Shown: one piece after another, positions 16,904 to 26,456 of the stretch
Position numbering within the stretch: the first letter of the stretch is position 1
Layout of the letters: the number at the start of each line of letters is the position of its first letter
DNA from: Desulfobulbaceae bacterium
GTDB lineage: Bacteria; Desulfobacterota; Desulfobulbia; Desulfobulbales; VMSU01
Assembly: GCA_028718985.1 (NCBI GenBank)
Contig: JAQUKQ010000010.1
Span: 1 to 47,454, forward strand
Reading direction: 5' to 3'
Length of the DNA stretch: 47,454 nt
Program-made: the position numbers and the translations under genes
The notes under the pieces: generated by a model
Told to the model about the DNA's origin: nothing
Databases searched by the model: none
What the model saw: only the letters and a program-made list of their open reading frames with translations

Positions 16904-17278
16904 ATGCGATTTTTAGTCGTCGACGACTTCGACACCATGGTACGAATCATTAAGAATGTGCTTGGGGAATTGGGGCATAATGACGTTGTCACTGCACGCA
17001 ATGGGGAACAGGCATATCAGATTCTCACGAAAGATAAAATTGATTTCATTATTTCGGACTGGAACATGCCTGTCATGACAGGCATCGAACTCCTGAAAAA
17101 AGTTAAAGCTACCCCGGCAATGGCCAATATTCCTTTCTTGATGGTAACAGCTGAGGCCGAAAAGGATAATATTGTCGAGGCAATTCAAGCAAAGGTAGAT
17201 CAGTACATACTCAAACCTTTTAACCCAGAGATGTTGGCCCAAAAGATTGCTTGTGCCCTGCATAAGAAAAATGCCTAG
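16904..17278 (+). CDS. cheY: CheY-like single-domain response regulator
   Basis: This 124-residue protein is a lone receiver domain. It has the acidic pair Asp7-Asp8 (LVVDDFDTMVRI), the phospho-acceptor Asp52 in IISDWNMPVMTG, the switch threonine in MVTAEAEKDN and the conserved lysine in YILKPF. SDWNMP and ATPAMANIP-type wording closely match motility CheY proteins, which carry the chemotaxis signal to the flagellar switch. No output domain is attached. It is the first gene of the hydrogenase-chemotaxis run, 55 bp before the hydrogenase large subunit, and AGAGG precedes its ATG. It is the natural phosphate acceptor for the CheA encoded downstream. Confidence 0.93.
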   Translation: MRFLVVDDFDTMVRIIKNVLGELGHNDVVTARNGEQAYQILTKDKIDFIISDWNMPVMTGIELLKKVKATPAMANIPFLMVTAEAEKDNIVEAIQAKVDQYILKPFNPEMLAQKIACALHKKNA

Positions 17279-17333
17279 TTTGGCGTGAACCAGGCAAATC
17301 AATCCGCTTAATCTTTTGAAAACAGGTTGAATC

Positions 17334-18845
17334 ATGAAAATTGAACTTGGGCCCCTGTCCCGTATTGAAGGCCACCTCAATGTAAAGACGACTATCACAG
17401 ATAATGTCGTTGTCGATGCCCAATGCGTCGGTGAGATGTTCAGAGGATTTGAGGTAATCCTTCGTGGCCGGGATCCCCTCGATGCCCAGCAGATCACACA
17501 GCGGATCTGTGGGGTTTGCCCCTATGCCCACGCCATTGCCTCGTCCTATGCTCAAGAAAACGCCTACGGGATAACACCGCCAGCCAATGGTCGCATTTTG
17601 CACAACCTGATCCAGGGAGCTAACCATCTCTACGACTACCTCTTACAATTCTATCAGCTTTCGGCACTCGACTTTATCGACATTACCGCCATTGTCAATT
17701 ACAAGGGTTCAGACCGGGAACTGGTGCAGGTAAAAGATTGGGTAAAGGCGGAACTGGCTTCGAAAAAGGCTTTTCCGGGAGCTCCATTTCTGCCACGTCT
17801 TGAAGGGCAATATGTCAAGAACGATGAGATCAATATTGGAGCCCTCAAGCACTACCTTGAGGCCATGGAGATCCAAAAGAAGGGCAATCGCGCTGCCGCT
17901 ATCTTTGGTGGCAAATTCCCCCATGCCACCGGCATCTTCCCCGGCGGTTGCGCTCAGAATCCAACCATTGACCATATCTCTGCCTACCAGTCCCTGATCG
18001 AGGAGGTCAGAGATTTCATCCATCAAAAATATATCCCCGACCTCCTAGCCGTAGCCCAAGCCTTCCCCGAGTACTGGCATATCGGTCAGAGCCGGGGCGG
18101 TTTTATGTCCTTTGGACTGCTCCCCTTCAACCCAGGACGCGATAGCAAGCGGCTTTTCGCCTCCGGGGTGTTGCTGGACGACAAAATCAGAGCTGTTGAT
18201 TTTGATCGTATCACCGAAGATGTCAAATACTCACGCTACTCATCCGCAAGCGGCCTCAAAGTCAATGAGGGAGAACTGACGCCCGCCCCTGACAAAAACG
18301 AGGCTTACACCTGGGTCAAGGCGCCACGCTATGACGGGCAGATGGTCGAAGTTGGTCCGGCGGCCAGGGTGATGGTTGACTATCTGCAAGGGAACAACAA
18401 GCAGGTGACCGACCTAGTCGATCGCTTCGCAGGGATCGCTGGCATCAGCGCCAAGGAGTTGAATTCCGTCCTTGGCCGGCACCTCTGTCGGGCGATCTGC
18501 GCGGTAGTAATCGCCGACTTCCTGCTCAATGAAACCGAAAAAATCGACCCCGGCGCACCCGCCGCCCTGGAGTTGGAAATTCCAGCCAGCGGCGAAGGGT
18601 TCGGCGCTACCGAGGCCTCGCGTGGAGCCCTCTTGCACTACATTCGTCTGCAGGATCATAAGATCGAGAAGTATGAGTGTGTGGTGCCAACGACGTGGAA
18701 CTGCTCCCCCCGTGATGACAATGGCAATCCTGGCGCCATGGAATCAGCACTAATTGGCACCAAGGTGGCCAACCCGGCGGTGCAAATCGAATCGGTACGG
18801 ATTGTCCACTCGTTTGATCCATGCCTGGCCTGTGCTGTCCATTAA
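17334..18845 (+). CDS. [NiFe] hydrogenase large subunit without C-terminal extension
   Basis: This 503-residue subunit holds the Ni-Fe centre of a group 1-like hydrogenase. The proximal ligand motif is RICGVCPYAHAIAS (Cys59, Cys62), with the conserved SRIEGHL (Glu12) at the N-terminus. The distal motif is DPCLACAVH (Cys497, Cys500, His503). Family phrases APRYDGQMVEVGPAARV and EGFGATEASRGALLHYIRL are present. The gene stops (TAA) immediately after His503. Catalytic hydrogenases normally carry about 15 more residues that a dedicated protease removes after nickel insertion. Lack of this peptide is known for H2-sensing (HoxC/HupV) and CooH-type enzymes. The protein is also shorter than typical group 1 subunits (about 550). 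It precedes the small subunit, the reverse of the usual order, and lies between cheY and a chemoreceptor gene. Confidence 0.95.
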   Translation: MKIELGPLSRIEGHLNVKTTITDNVVVDAQCVGEMFRGFEVILRGRDPLDAQQITQRICGVCPYAHAIASSYAQENAYGITPPANGRILHNLIQGANHLYDYLLQFYQLSALDFIDITAIVNYKGSDRELVQVKDWVKAELASKKAFPGAPFLPRLEGQYVKNDEINIGALKHYLEAMEIQKKGNRAAAIFGGKFPHATGIFPGGCAQNPTIDHISAYQSLIEEVRDFIHQKYIPDLLAVAQAFPEYWHIGQSRGGFMSFGLLPFNPGRDSKRLFASGVLLDDKIRAVDFDRITEDVKYSRYSSASGLKVNEGELTPAPDKNEAYTWVKAPRYDGQMVEVGPAARVMVDYLQGNNKQVTDLVDRFAGIAGISAKELNSVLGRHLCRAICAVVIADFLLNETEKIDPGAPAALELEIPASGEGFGATEASRGALLHYIRLQDHKIEKYECVVPTTWNCSPRDDNGNPGAMESALIGTKVANPAVQIESVRIVHSFDPCLACAVH

Positions 18846-18862
18846 ATAAGGAGGTTGCTTCA

Positions 18863-19774
18863 ATGATGAATAGGCGTGAATTCATGACCATGGCTGCTGC
18901 CCTTGGCGCCGCCTTTGGCGTGACCAACCTCCCGGAACCAGTCGCCGCCGCTCTCAAACAGATCGACCCGCAGACCATCCCCAAGCTGCTCTATCTACAG
19001 GGACAGTCCTGTTCCGGCTGTTCGATCTCTCTCCTCCAGGCCCAATCACCTTCGCCTCTCACCCTGATCACCAAATACTCTCAACTGGCCTTTCATGCCG
19101 ATCTTTCGGCGACCAGCGGCTCCCAGGCCATGAATTTGATCGAACGGTACATCGCCGGAGACGCTGGCCCTTATATCTTGGTCCTCGAAGGGGCCATCCC
19201 GGAGAAGATGCCCTCGGCCTGTGTGATTGGTGACAAGTCCTTGGCCAGTCTACTCGAATCGGCGGCCCAGACCATGGCAGCTGCTGTCGCCATCGGCGCC
19301 TGCGCCTGCGATGGAGGAATCCCTGGGGCGGAAGGCAATTTGACCGGTGCAATCGGACTGCCAGAATTTTTCTCCCAACGAAAAATTAATAAATCTGTAA
19401 TCCAGATTCGTGGATGCTCCGTCCACCCTGACTGGGTATGGCAGACAGTCGTCCATCTGGTTAAGATCGGCATGCCTAAACTGAATGAAATTGGTTCACC
19501 AAAGCTCTTTTTTTCTCGAACGATCCATGAGACCTGCCCTCGCTATCACGACTTCCAGCAGGAAATCTTTGCCGCAAAACTTGGTGATAGCGGCTGCCTC
19601 TTTCAACTCGGTTGTCTCGGCCCGCAAACCAAGGCTGATTGTTCCAGCCGTTGGTGGAACGGTGGCCAAACTTGGTGCATCAATGCTGGTGCCCCCTGTA
19701 TCGGTTGCGCCTCGCCCCTCTTTGCCAGACAAAAGAATATGCCATTCTATCGAATGAAAAAACGGAAAGCATGA
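18863..19774 (+). CDS. [NiFe] hydrogenase small subunit with Tat signal
   Basis: This 303-residue subunit carries the Fe-S electron relay. The N-terminus is a twin-arginine signal, NRREFMTMAAALGAAFGV, so the heterodimer should be exported folded to the periplasm. Proximal cluster ligands are Cys50 and Cys53 (QSCSGCSISLL), the cysteine in GACACDGGI and the one in RGCSVHPDW. The distal cluster is marked by IHETCPRYHDF and GCLFQLGCLGPQT. The medial cluster region is TWCINAGAPCIGC (Cys272, Cys279, Cys282). A cysteine replaces the proline of 3Fe-type enzymes, which suggests a medial [4Fe-4S] cluster. There is no C-terminal membrane anchor, so the enzyme should be soluble. AGGAGG lies 8 nt before the ATG at 18863. 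No cytochrome b or maturation gene is adjacent. Confidence 0.95.
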   Translation: MMNRREFMTMAAALGAAFGVTNLPEPVAAALKQIDPQTIPKLLYLQGQSCSGCSISLLQAQSPSPLTLITKYSQLAFHADLSATSGSQAMNLIERYIAGDAGPYILVLEGAIPEKMPSACVIGDKSLASLLESAAQTMAAAVAIGACACDGGIPGAEGNLTGAIGLPEFFSQRKINKSVIQIRGCSVHPDWVWQTVVHLVKIGMPKLNEIGSPKLFFSRTIHETCPRYHDFQQEIFAAKLGDSGCLFQLGCLGPQTKADCSSRWWNGGQTWCINAGAPCIGCASPLFARQKNMPFYRMKKRKA

Positions 19775-19817
19775 CCAGGTTCCTTATTAGTACCCTGCCT
19801 CAGGAGGATGTAAGACA

Positions 19818-21479
19818 ATGACCAAATCTCTGCTTACCTTCCGGTCTATCACCTTAAATCTCGTTGTGTCCGTTGTGTTGACACTGCTCGCCTCAATGCT
19901 TGTCGGGATGGTGCTGCTAAACGACTATGTCCGCCGAGAAATGACCAACGCCAACATGACTGCCGTCGACAACCTTGCCCAATCGCTACAGCAGGGCGTC
20001 AAGGACTCTCTAGAACGCGGGCAGATGAAAAATTTCCAAAAACTCCTGCTCCACCAGAAAGATATCCGAGGAGTACTCGATGTCTCTCTGTACGATCGAC
20101 AGTTACGTGGCAACCTCTCCTCTTCCGGGGAATCTATCAAAGGACAGCCTCTGGCCGATGACTTACAGAAGGAGTTGAAAGACGCTAAAGAACCGCTGAT
20201 CAAGATCGACCCCATGGCGATCAAGATCTACACTCCGCAAATTGTCACTGCTGACTGCATCCGTTGTCATCCTACCTGGCGAGAGAATGAGCAGGGGGGA
20301 ATCATTGTACTCACCTTTGATTTAACCCCGTTGAATCAAACGCTGGGGAAACAGAAGCTCATGCTGTCCGTTGGCTGCCTGGGTCTTCTGTTGATTGTCA
20401 GCTTCATCATCTTCCTTCTGGCTCGTTCGCTCACCAGCCCAGTGGTGCAAATGACCATGGCCATGGCGCGTCTTGCCGCCGGCGATTTGAGCGTCAAGGT
20501 GCCGGCCCAAGAGAGAGAAGATGAGATCGGCAAAATGGCCGCCGCCGTTCAAGTCTTCAAGAATAACGCACTCGACCGCCTACGTTTGGAAGAAGAGCAG
20601 GAGGCGAGCAAGTTGAAGGCCGCCCAGGAAAAAACAGCCCTTATGAATAAGCTGGCCACGGATTTTGAAGAAAATATCGGCGGCCTGATAGGCGGTGTCT
20701 CCGCTGCCGTCACCCAATTGGAGTCCAGCGCCAAAAAGATGGCCGACACTGCCTCCCAGACCAAGACGAAATCCGATTCCGTAGCCATGGCAGCGGCCAA
20801 CACCTCCACCAATGTCATGACAGTCGCCTCGGCCACGGAGGAGTTATCAAGCTCGGTCGGTGAAATCAGCCGGCAGGTCGCCCAATCGGCTGACGTTGCC
20901 CGCAATGCCGTACAAAAGGCCAGTCACAGCAACCAGATGGTTAGCAGTCTGGCAAACGCCTCACAAAAAATTGGAGAAGTTGTCAAACTCATAACCGATA
21001 TTGCCGGCCAAACTAAATTGTTGGCCTTAAATGCCACCATTGAAGCGGCTCGAGCCGGCGAGGTTGGCAAAGGCTTCGCTGTGGTGGCTAATGAAGTCAA
21101 AGAGTTGGCCAAGCAAACAACTGCCGCCACCAAAGAGATTAGTGATCAGATCGCCGGTATTCAAGGCGCGACTAACGAGGCAGTCGAGTCAATCCGTGAC
21201 ATCGGCACTACCATTGGCGAGATCAATGAAATTTCGACTAACATCGCCGCCGCAGTCGAAGAGCAGGGGGTAGTCACTCTTGATATTGCACAGAACACCC
21301 AGCAGGCAGCTGCAGGCTCCAAGGCCGTATCCGGCGATATCTCTATCGTCGCTGCTGCGGCCGATGAAACTGGAGTGACTGCCACCCATGTCTTGGAAGC
21401 TGCTTCAGATCTGAGCCAGAAGGCCAATGCCCTTCGCCATGATGTCACTCTTTTCCTCGACACCATCAGGAGATCCTAA
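19818..21479 (+). CDS. Methyl-accepting chemotaxis protein with periplasmic c-type haem motif
   Basis: This 553-residue transmembrane chemoreceptor has a first membrane helix at about residues 13-35 and a periplasmic sensor at about 36-173. The second helix lies at about 177-198, followed by a HAMP domain (about 199-255) and a long cytoplasmic signalling hairpin. The hairpin tip contains [20 protein letters not shown] and [18 protein letters not shown]. The sensor ends in DCIRCHPTW, where Cys147, Cys150 and His151 form a CxxCH covalent haem c site facing the periplasm. Haem-c chemoreceptors such as Desulfovibrio DcrA and Geobacter GSU0935 sense redox or oxygen. The gene lies 43 bp after the hydrogenase small subunit with AGGAGG before the ATG. 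Electron transfer from the hydrogenase to this haem is an attractive inference. Confidence 0.95.
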   Translation: MTKSLLTFRSITLNLVVSVVLTLLASMLVGMVLLNDYVRREMTNANMTAVDNLAQSLQQGVKDSLERGQMKNFQKLLLHQKDIRGVLDVSLYDRQLRGNLSSSGESIKGQPLADDLQKELKDAKEPLIKIDPMAIKIYTPQIVTADCIRCHPTWRENEQGGIIVLTFDLTPLNQTLGKQKLMLSVGCLGLLLIVSFIIFLLARSLTSPVVQMTMAMARLAAGDLSVKVPAQEREDEIGKMAAAVQVFKNNALDRLRLEEEQEASKLKAAQEKTALMNKLATDFEENIGGLIGGVSAAVTQLESSAKKMADTASQTKTKSDSVAMAAANTSTNVMTVASATEELSSSVGEISRQVAQSADVARNAVQKASHSNQMVSSLANASQKIGEVVKLITDIAGQTKLLALNATIEAARAGEVGKGFAVVANEVKELAKQTTAATKEISDQIAGIQGATNEAVESIRDIGTTIGEINEISTNIAAAVEEQGVVTLDIAQNTQQAAAGSKAVSGDISIVAAAADETGVTATHVLEAASDLSQKANALRHDVTLFLDTIRRS

Positions 21480-21491
21480 GCGGAGCGCTGC

Positions 21492-24400
21492 ATGGCACTA
21501 ATTGACGACGACGAAACACTACTGGCCTTTAAAGAGGAGTCTCACGAGCACCTGGACGGCATCGAAAGCGACCTCCTCGCCATCGAAGAGGCTGGTGCCG
21601 ACATCGACCAAGAGCTAGTCAACAAGGTCTTCCGCGCCATGCACTCCATCAAGGGAGGGGCCGGGTTCTTAGGCATGAACGCAGTAAAGACCCTGGCCCA
21701 TGCCGCCGAAGATCTGCTGAATAAAATTCGCAACAAACAGTTGGTCCCCACCCCCTCAGTTATTAGCAGCCTCCTCGATGCGGCAGACCTCGTCAACCGT
21801 TTACTCAACCAACCAAAAGGGGCAATCGAACTCGATATCTCTGGTCCATTATCAGCCATAAACGACATTCTCTCCCCGTCCCTCCCCCAAGGCACCTCAG
21901 ATCAAGCTCCTCCTGGAACAACTCGACAAGGCTCTCTTGAGCAGGTAGTCCCCTGGCAGGGATTATTGACGAGACATGTAGCCGAGATAATCGATAGCCG
22001 CCTGGGCGGGCAAGGAGTCTTCATCATCGAATACGACCAACTTACTGGTGACGATGCCCGGGACCTTACCCTATCGGCCATCCAAAACAGTATCGGCAGT
22101 ATTGGCCAGATTCTTGCCCTCCAGGCGAACGGCATCCCGGTCAACATTCTTGACACCGAAACATCTGCCTACCCGCTCCCCGTTCATGTCCTTTTCTCTA
22201 CTATGATGGACAAGGGTATGCTCGTCTCCTTTGCCAACCTACCGGCGGAGCGGGTACATGAAATCCAGGAGCAGACTGAGGCCCCCCTGCCCATTACTGC
22301 CATGGAATCAACTCCAGTGCCTGATGAACAAGTCCCGCCGAAGGTGTCGTTAGACTCAGCGCCGCCCCCCTCATCTCTTCCCCCTAAAGCTGTGCCCGCT
22401 GAGGTCACCGAACAGACTAAAGCCGTTGTGGACAGCAGTCTCCGGGTAAACGTCAAAATCCTTGACAACCTGATGACCTTGGCAGGAGAATTGGTACTAA
22501 CTCGCAATCAATTTCTGCAAATCGTCCACTCATCACACCAACAAGATTTTGACGCCGTTTCCCAGCGCCTTGACCTGGTGACCTCTGAATTGCAAGAGGC
22601 CATCATGTCAACCCGAATGCAACCGGTTGGCAATGTCTTCAATAAATTCAAGCGGGTGGTTCGTGATTTGTCCCAGAAGCTGGGCAAGGAAATCGATCTG
22701 GTCATCGAAGGCGGCGAGGTCGAAATGGATAAAACCATTATCGAGGCCCTTAACGACCCGCTGACTCATTTGGTCCGCAACTCTGTTGACCACGGCATCG
22801 AAATGCCGGACAAGCGCTTAGCCGCCGGCAAAGCCTCCACCGGCACCCTCCAGCTCAAGGCCTTCCACGAAGGAGGCCAAGTCATTATCGAAATAGTCGA
22901 TGATGGAGGGGGCATCGACACATCACGAATCAAAGAAAAGGCCTTGAGTATGGGAACTCATGACAAGTCCCAACTCGATGCCATGCAGGACCATGAGCTT
23001 TTAAAACTTATCTTCCTCCCCGGTTTATCGACGGCCAAGGAAGTAACCGATGTCTCTGGGCGTGGTGTTGGCATGGACGTGGTTCATGCCAACCTGTCCA
23101 AGGTCGGGGGGGTCTTTGACATTAGCAGTAAAGTCGGTAAGGGCACGACCATCAACATCAAGTTACCCTTGACGCTTGCCATCATCCCCAGCCTGATTGT
23201 CAGTGTGGCGACCGAACGCTATGCCATTCCACAGGTCAACCTGGTGGAACTGGTCCGGGTGCCAGCCAAAAAAATCAGTGACCGCATTGAGAGGATCGGA
23301 GAAGCCTTGGTGATCAGGCTCCGCGGCAAACTCTTGCCACTCATCAGTCTCGCCAATGCATTGGGGAGCGAACAACGCCACTACCTTGACCCCAATGAGC
23401 AGCAGAACAAAGTCTGTCGGCGGCAACGTGTTGAAGACCGCAGAAGTATTTTATATTCTCAGACAGGAATCAACATTCAAGCAGCTGACGGCCCCACAGG
23501 TGTTGATCAGACAAAGGAGAGGCAAGAAAATCGTGACGGCGTTGATCGCCGCATAAGCCCGCACAGTGCCATCAATATCCTTGTGGTCTCGGCGGGGAAA
23601 TTTCATTATGGCCTAATTGTTGATAAACTGCTCGACTCGGAAGAGATTGTTGTCAAGCCGCTCGGCTCCCACTTACGTAAATGTCAGGTCTATGCCGGAG
23701 CCACTATTCAGGGAGATGGCAAAGTGGCACTGATTCTGGATGTAGTTGGCATCAGTAAGGTAATGAGCCTATCTTCTGTCGCGGACCAAGTACACGATCG
23801 AGCCCAGCAAGAAGCAGAAAGAGTCAAGCAAGACGCCCAGACATTACTGCTGGTTCGCAACTCACCCCATGAGCAGTTAGCCATCCCCTTAAATCTTGTC
23901 TCCCGGATAGAAAAAATACGCCGCGACCAAATCGAACTTACCGGGGGCAGACATAATATGCAGTACCGAGGTGCAACTCTCCCGCTGTTTTCGATCGATG
24001 AAGCTGCTGTCGTCTCTCCCTTGCCGGAAGAGTCCGCTCACCTCTATGTGGTAGCCTTTCCCTTCGGAGACAGGGAAATGGGAGTCTTGGTCTCGGAAAT
24101 CATCGACATCATCACCGTGACCGTTGCCATTGACGACACCACCCATAAACAACCCGGCATCATGGGGTCAGCCATCATCATGGAACAAATCACCATGCTG
24201 GTCGATTTATTTGGTATCGTCAGTAAGGTGATGCCAGACTGGGTCAGACATACCAATCTAGGCGCCGTCGACACCAGCCAAATACGGAATATTCTTGTGG
24301 TAGAAGATTCACCATTCTTTAATCGACAGATGTGCGGCTTTGTCTCGGAGATTGGATACCGGTCCTTCAGCGCCAACGATGGTCTCGAAGGGCTTGCCCT

Positions 24401-24644
24401 TCTCGAAAAGGAAAAGATTGACCTTGTCCTCACTGATATTGAGATGCCCAATATGGATGGCCTGGAGTTCACAGCCCGGGTGCGTGCCAACGCCAGGTGG
24501 TCAGAACTGCCGATCATCGCCGTTACCTCTCTCAGTGGTGAAGCTGCCGAAAAACGTGGCCTCAAGGCCGGGGTCAACGAATACTTGATCAAGTTGGATC
24601 GAGAAAAAATCATTCACACGATCAACCGTTACCTTAAGCGCTAA
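21492..24644 (+). CDS. cheA: Hybrid chemotaxis kinase CheA with two CheW-like domains and a C-terminal receiver
   Basis: This 1050-residue protein is much larger than standard CheA (about 650). In order it has an HPt domain (phospho-His51 in AMHSIKGGAGFLGM) and a weak P2-like domain (about 150-265). A Pro-rich linker leads to the dimerisation helices (about 310-385) and the ATPase core (VRNSVDHGIEMP; VDDGGGIDTSRI; DVSGRGVGMDVV). A first CheW-like P5 domain (about 555-755) is interrupted by a charged stretch of about 60 residues. A second CheW-like region (about 770-915) and a receiver domain with Asp982 (LVLTDIEMPNMDG) complete the chain. It phosphorylates itself in response to receptors, then CheY and CheB. 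It sits 12 bp after the haem receptor gene, with GGAG before the ATG. Confidence 0.95.
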   Translation: MALIDDDETLLAFKEESHEHLDGIESDLLAIEEAGADIDQELVNKVFRAMHSIKGGAGFLGMNAVKTLAHAAEDLLNKIRNKQLVPTPSVISSLLDAADLVNRLLNQPKGAIELDISGPLSAINDILSPSLPQGTSDQAPPGTTRQGSLEQVVPWQGLLTRHVAEIIDSRLGGQGVFIIEYDQLTGDDARDLTLSAIQNSIGSIGQILALQANGIPVNILDTETSAYPLPVHVLFSTMMDKGMLVSFANLPAERVHEIQEQTEAPLPITAMESTPVPDEQVPPKVSLDSAPPPSSLPPKAVPAEVTEQTKAVVDSSLRVNVKILDNLMTLAGELVLTRNQFLQIVHSSHQQDFDAVSQRLDLVTSELQEAIMSTRMQPVGNVFNKFKRVVRDLSQKLGKEIDLVIEGGEVEMDKTIIEALNDPLTHLVRNSVDHGIEMPDKRLAAGKASTGTLQLKAFHEGGQVIIEIVDDGGGIDTSRIKEKALSMGTHDKSQLDAMQDHELLKLIFLPGLSTAKEVTDVSGRGVGMDVVHANLSKVGGVFDISSKVGKGTTINIKLPLTLAIIPSLIVSVATERYAIPQVNLVELVRVPAKKISDRIERIGEALVIRLRGKLLPLISLANALGSEQRHYLDPNEQQNKVCRRQRVEDRRSILYSQTGINIQAADGPTGVDQTKERQENRDGVDRRISPHSAINILVVSAGKFHYGLIVDKLLDSEEIVVKPLGSHLRKCQVYAGATIQGDGKVALILDVVGISKVMSLSSVADQVHDRAQQEAERVKQDAQTLLLVRNSPHEQLAIPLNLVSRIEKIRRDQIELTGGRHNMQYRGATLPLFSIDEAAVVSPLPEESAHLYVVAFPFGDREMGVLVSEIIDIITVTVAIDDTTHKQPGIMGSAIIMEQITMLVDLFGIVSKVMPDWVRHTNLGAVDTSQIRNILVVEDSPFFNRQMCGFVSEIGYRSFSANDGLEGLALLEKEKIDLVLTDIEMPNMDGLEFTARVRANARWSELPIIAVTSLSGEAAEKRGLKAGVNEYLIKLDREKIIHTINRYLKR

Positions 24645-24662
24645 CCTGGACAAAACCTCACC

Positions 24663-25118
24663 ATGCACACCCCACCAGCCTTCAATGGCAACATACGAAA
24701 GCTAGCCCTGTTTGAGTCAGGAGATCTTCTTTGCGGCCTCGACATCACCTATGTTCAGGAGATCAATAAAAATATTGCCGTGACGGTGGTGCACCGTGCC
24801 CCCCAGTATGTGTGTGGCGTAATTAACCTGCGAGGAGAGATCGTAACCGTAATTGATCTGCGCACTAAATTCGGCTTTGCCCCCTTGTCCCAGGACGAGG
24901 AAACTCAAATAGTCGTCGTCAGACAGGGGGACGAAAGTATTGGGCTTCTGGTGGATTCGGTCAGTGACGTCGTTCTTGCCGACGAGAAGGACATTGAACC
25001 ACCGCCCTCGAATCTGGCCGGGGTAACCGGCCACTTTTTCAATGGCATTTACAAACTTGAACACAGCCTGGTAGCCATCTTGAATATCGATGAGCTTCTG
25101 ATCAGAGAGCATGAATAA
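24663..25118 (+). CDS. cheW: CheW coupling protein
   Basis: This 151-residue protein is a single CheW domain that links receptors to CheA. It has the typical order of strands: [21 protein letters not shown] at the start (quoted in part), then [22 protein letters not shown] in the middle. [14 protein letters not shown] and the closing [11 protein letters not shown] follow. The length is normal. The ATG lies 18 bp after the cheA stop with only a weak ribosome site, which suggests translational coupling to cheA. It is the only free-standing CheW in the block. Confidence 0.95.
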   Translation: MHTPPAFNGNIRKLALFESGDLLCGLDITYVQEINKNIAVTVVHRAPQYVCGVINLRGEIVTVIDLRTKFGFAPLSQDEETQIVVVRQGDESIGLLVDSVSDVVLADEKDIEPPPSNLAGVTGHFFNGIYKLEHSLVAILNIDELLIREHE

Positions 25119-25135
25119 CGACAAGGGGGATACTG

Positions 25136-26410
25136 ATGTCGGCAAGCACTAAACTCATGACGGCCCTGACTGGCACTGCATTGCTGGCAGCAAGCATGGT
25201 GATCTGCAATTGGTATGGTGCCATGGTCCAGCTTCAATGGGCGGTGACCTTGGCCTTGGCTCTCAGCTTGGCTTGGGCTGTTACCCAGGCGCTCACCCTG
25301 ACCAATGACCTGAGACGCCTAGGAGATCTGTGCCGAGAAAGCAGCCCGGGAGAACCGACATCCCTTACTGGAACTGCAACTCATGAGGATCTGGCCGCTA
25401 TCGATGCCCGGTTGACAAAAAACACAGCTAGTTACCGGGAACTTACTTCCACCGTCAGGCAAGGCCTTGAAGAGCTTGTCGCACAGGGCTTGAATCTATC
25501 ATCTCTCGTCGAGCAGACAACAACACAATTTGGCTCCGTAGACGCAACGCAACAATCGGACCAAGCGAGCCGCATAAAAATCCTGGCCGTCGATGCGGCC
25601 TCAATCGCCGGCCGTTTTGAGCACTTAACGGCCGCCATAGGCTCGGTGGCCAGCACAGCCCAGGAATCAACTGCGCAGGTTGGCATCATTATTGGCGCCA
25701 CGGAGCAGATGAGTGTCACAATAAACGATATTTCTCTTAACGCCGAAAAAGCTCGCGGTGTGGCAGGGAGTGCCGTTTCCAAGGTCAATGCCGCCTCAAA
25801 CCGAGTGGACGAACTGGGCGCAGCCGCCTTAGAAATCAGCAAAGTGACGGATGTCATTGTTGAAATCGCCGAACAGACAAAACTATTGGCCTTAAATGCC
25901 ACTATCGAAGCCGCACGAGCTGGCGAAGCGGGGAAGGGGTTCGCTGTCGTCGCAAATGAGGTCAAGGAGCTTGCCTTGCAGACCAATAATGCCATTGCGG
26001 AAATCCGTGACAAAGTCGAGGCGATGCAGCACTCAACCGACAATACGATCGCTGAAATCGGAGAAATCAATCAAACGATCAAAGCCGTAAATGACATTGT
26101 TGTCACCATCGCCGGGGCGGTAGATGAACAATCAGTTCCCTCCAAAGACATCGTACGGCAATTGAACCAAGGGGTGAATGGAATTAATGCCATCAGAACG
26201 ACAGCGACGACAGCGGTTGCAGAGATGGGCGAAACCAGTGATCAGATAAACCAAATGACAAAGATTTCTCGCGAACTCGTAGAAGAGATCAACCCTGCCG
26301 CTCCTAGAGCCGAAAATCTCTCCCCACTCCTCGTTTCCATGAAACAAGAGATCAGCAATCTACAGATGACGAGTAAAGAATTGCTCGACAAAGTCAAGGC
26401 TCTGAGTTGA
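25136..26410 (+). CDS. Chemoreceptor with membrane anchor but no sensory domain
   Basis: This 424-residue protein has two close membrane helices (about residues 8-27 and 33-53) separated by a loop of a few residues. No periplasmic ligand domain is therefore present, and no clear HAMP follows. The cytoplasmic part carries the standard signalling tip, with [20 protein letters not shown] and [18 protein letters not shown]. It may sense membrane state or redox through its anchor, or serve as an auxiliary signalling partner for the haem receptor in the same array. A purine-rich AAGGGGG site lies before the ATG. It is the last gene of the rightward chemotaxis run and converges with cheR. Confidence 0.92.
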   Translation: MSASTKLMTALTGTALLAASMVICNWYGAMVQLQWAVTLALALSLAWAVTQALTLTNDLRRLGDLCRESSPGEPTSLTGTATHEDLAAIDARLTKNTASYRELTSTVRQGLEELVAQGLNLSSLVEQTTTQFGSVDATQQSDQASRIKILAVDAASIAGRFEHLTAAIGSVASTAQESTAQVGIIIGATEQMSVTINDISLNAEKARGVAGSAVSKVNAASNRVDELGAAALEISKVTDVIVEIAEQTKLLALNATIEAARAGEAGKGFAVVANEVKELALQTNNAIAEIRDKVEAMQHSTDNTIAEIGEINQTIKAVNDIVVTIAGAVDEQSVPSKDIVRQLNQGVNGINAIRTTATTAVAEMGETSDQINQMTKISRELVEEINPAAPRAENLSPLLVSMKQEISNLQMTSKELLDKVKALS

Positions 26411-26456
26411 CACATCGACCATGGGCAGATTGGAGCGGCGTGTGAATTCGCCTATT

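Noticed and set aside
18820-18845. Selenocysteine in the hydrogenase large subunit
   Set aside because: The ligand codons are TGC and TGT, with no in-frame TGA; the gene ends in TAA.
18821-18862. Earlier start for the hydrogenase small subunit
   Set aside because: It would overlap the large-subunit gene and put 14 residues before the Tat motif. AGGAGG supports the ATG at 18863.
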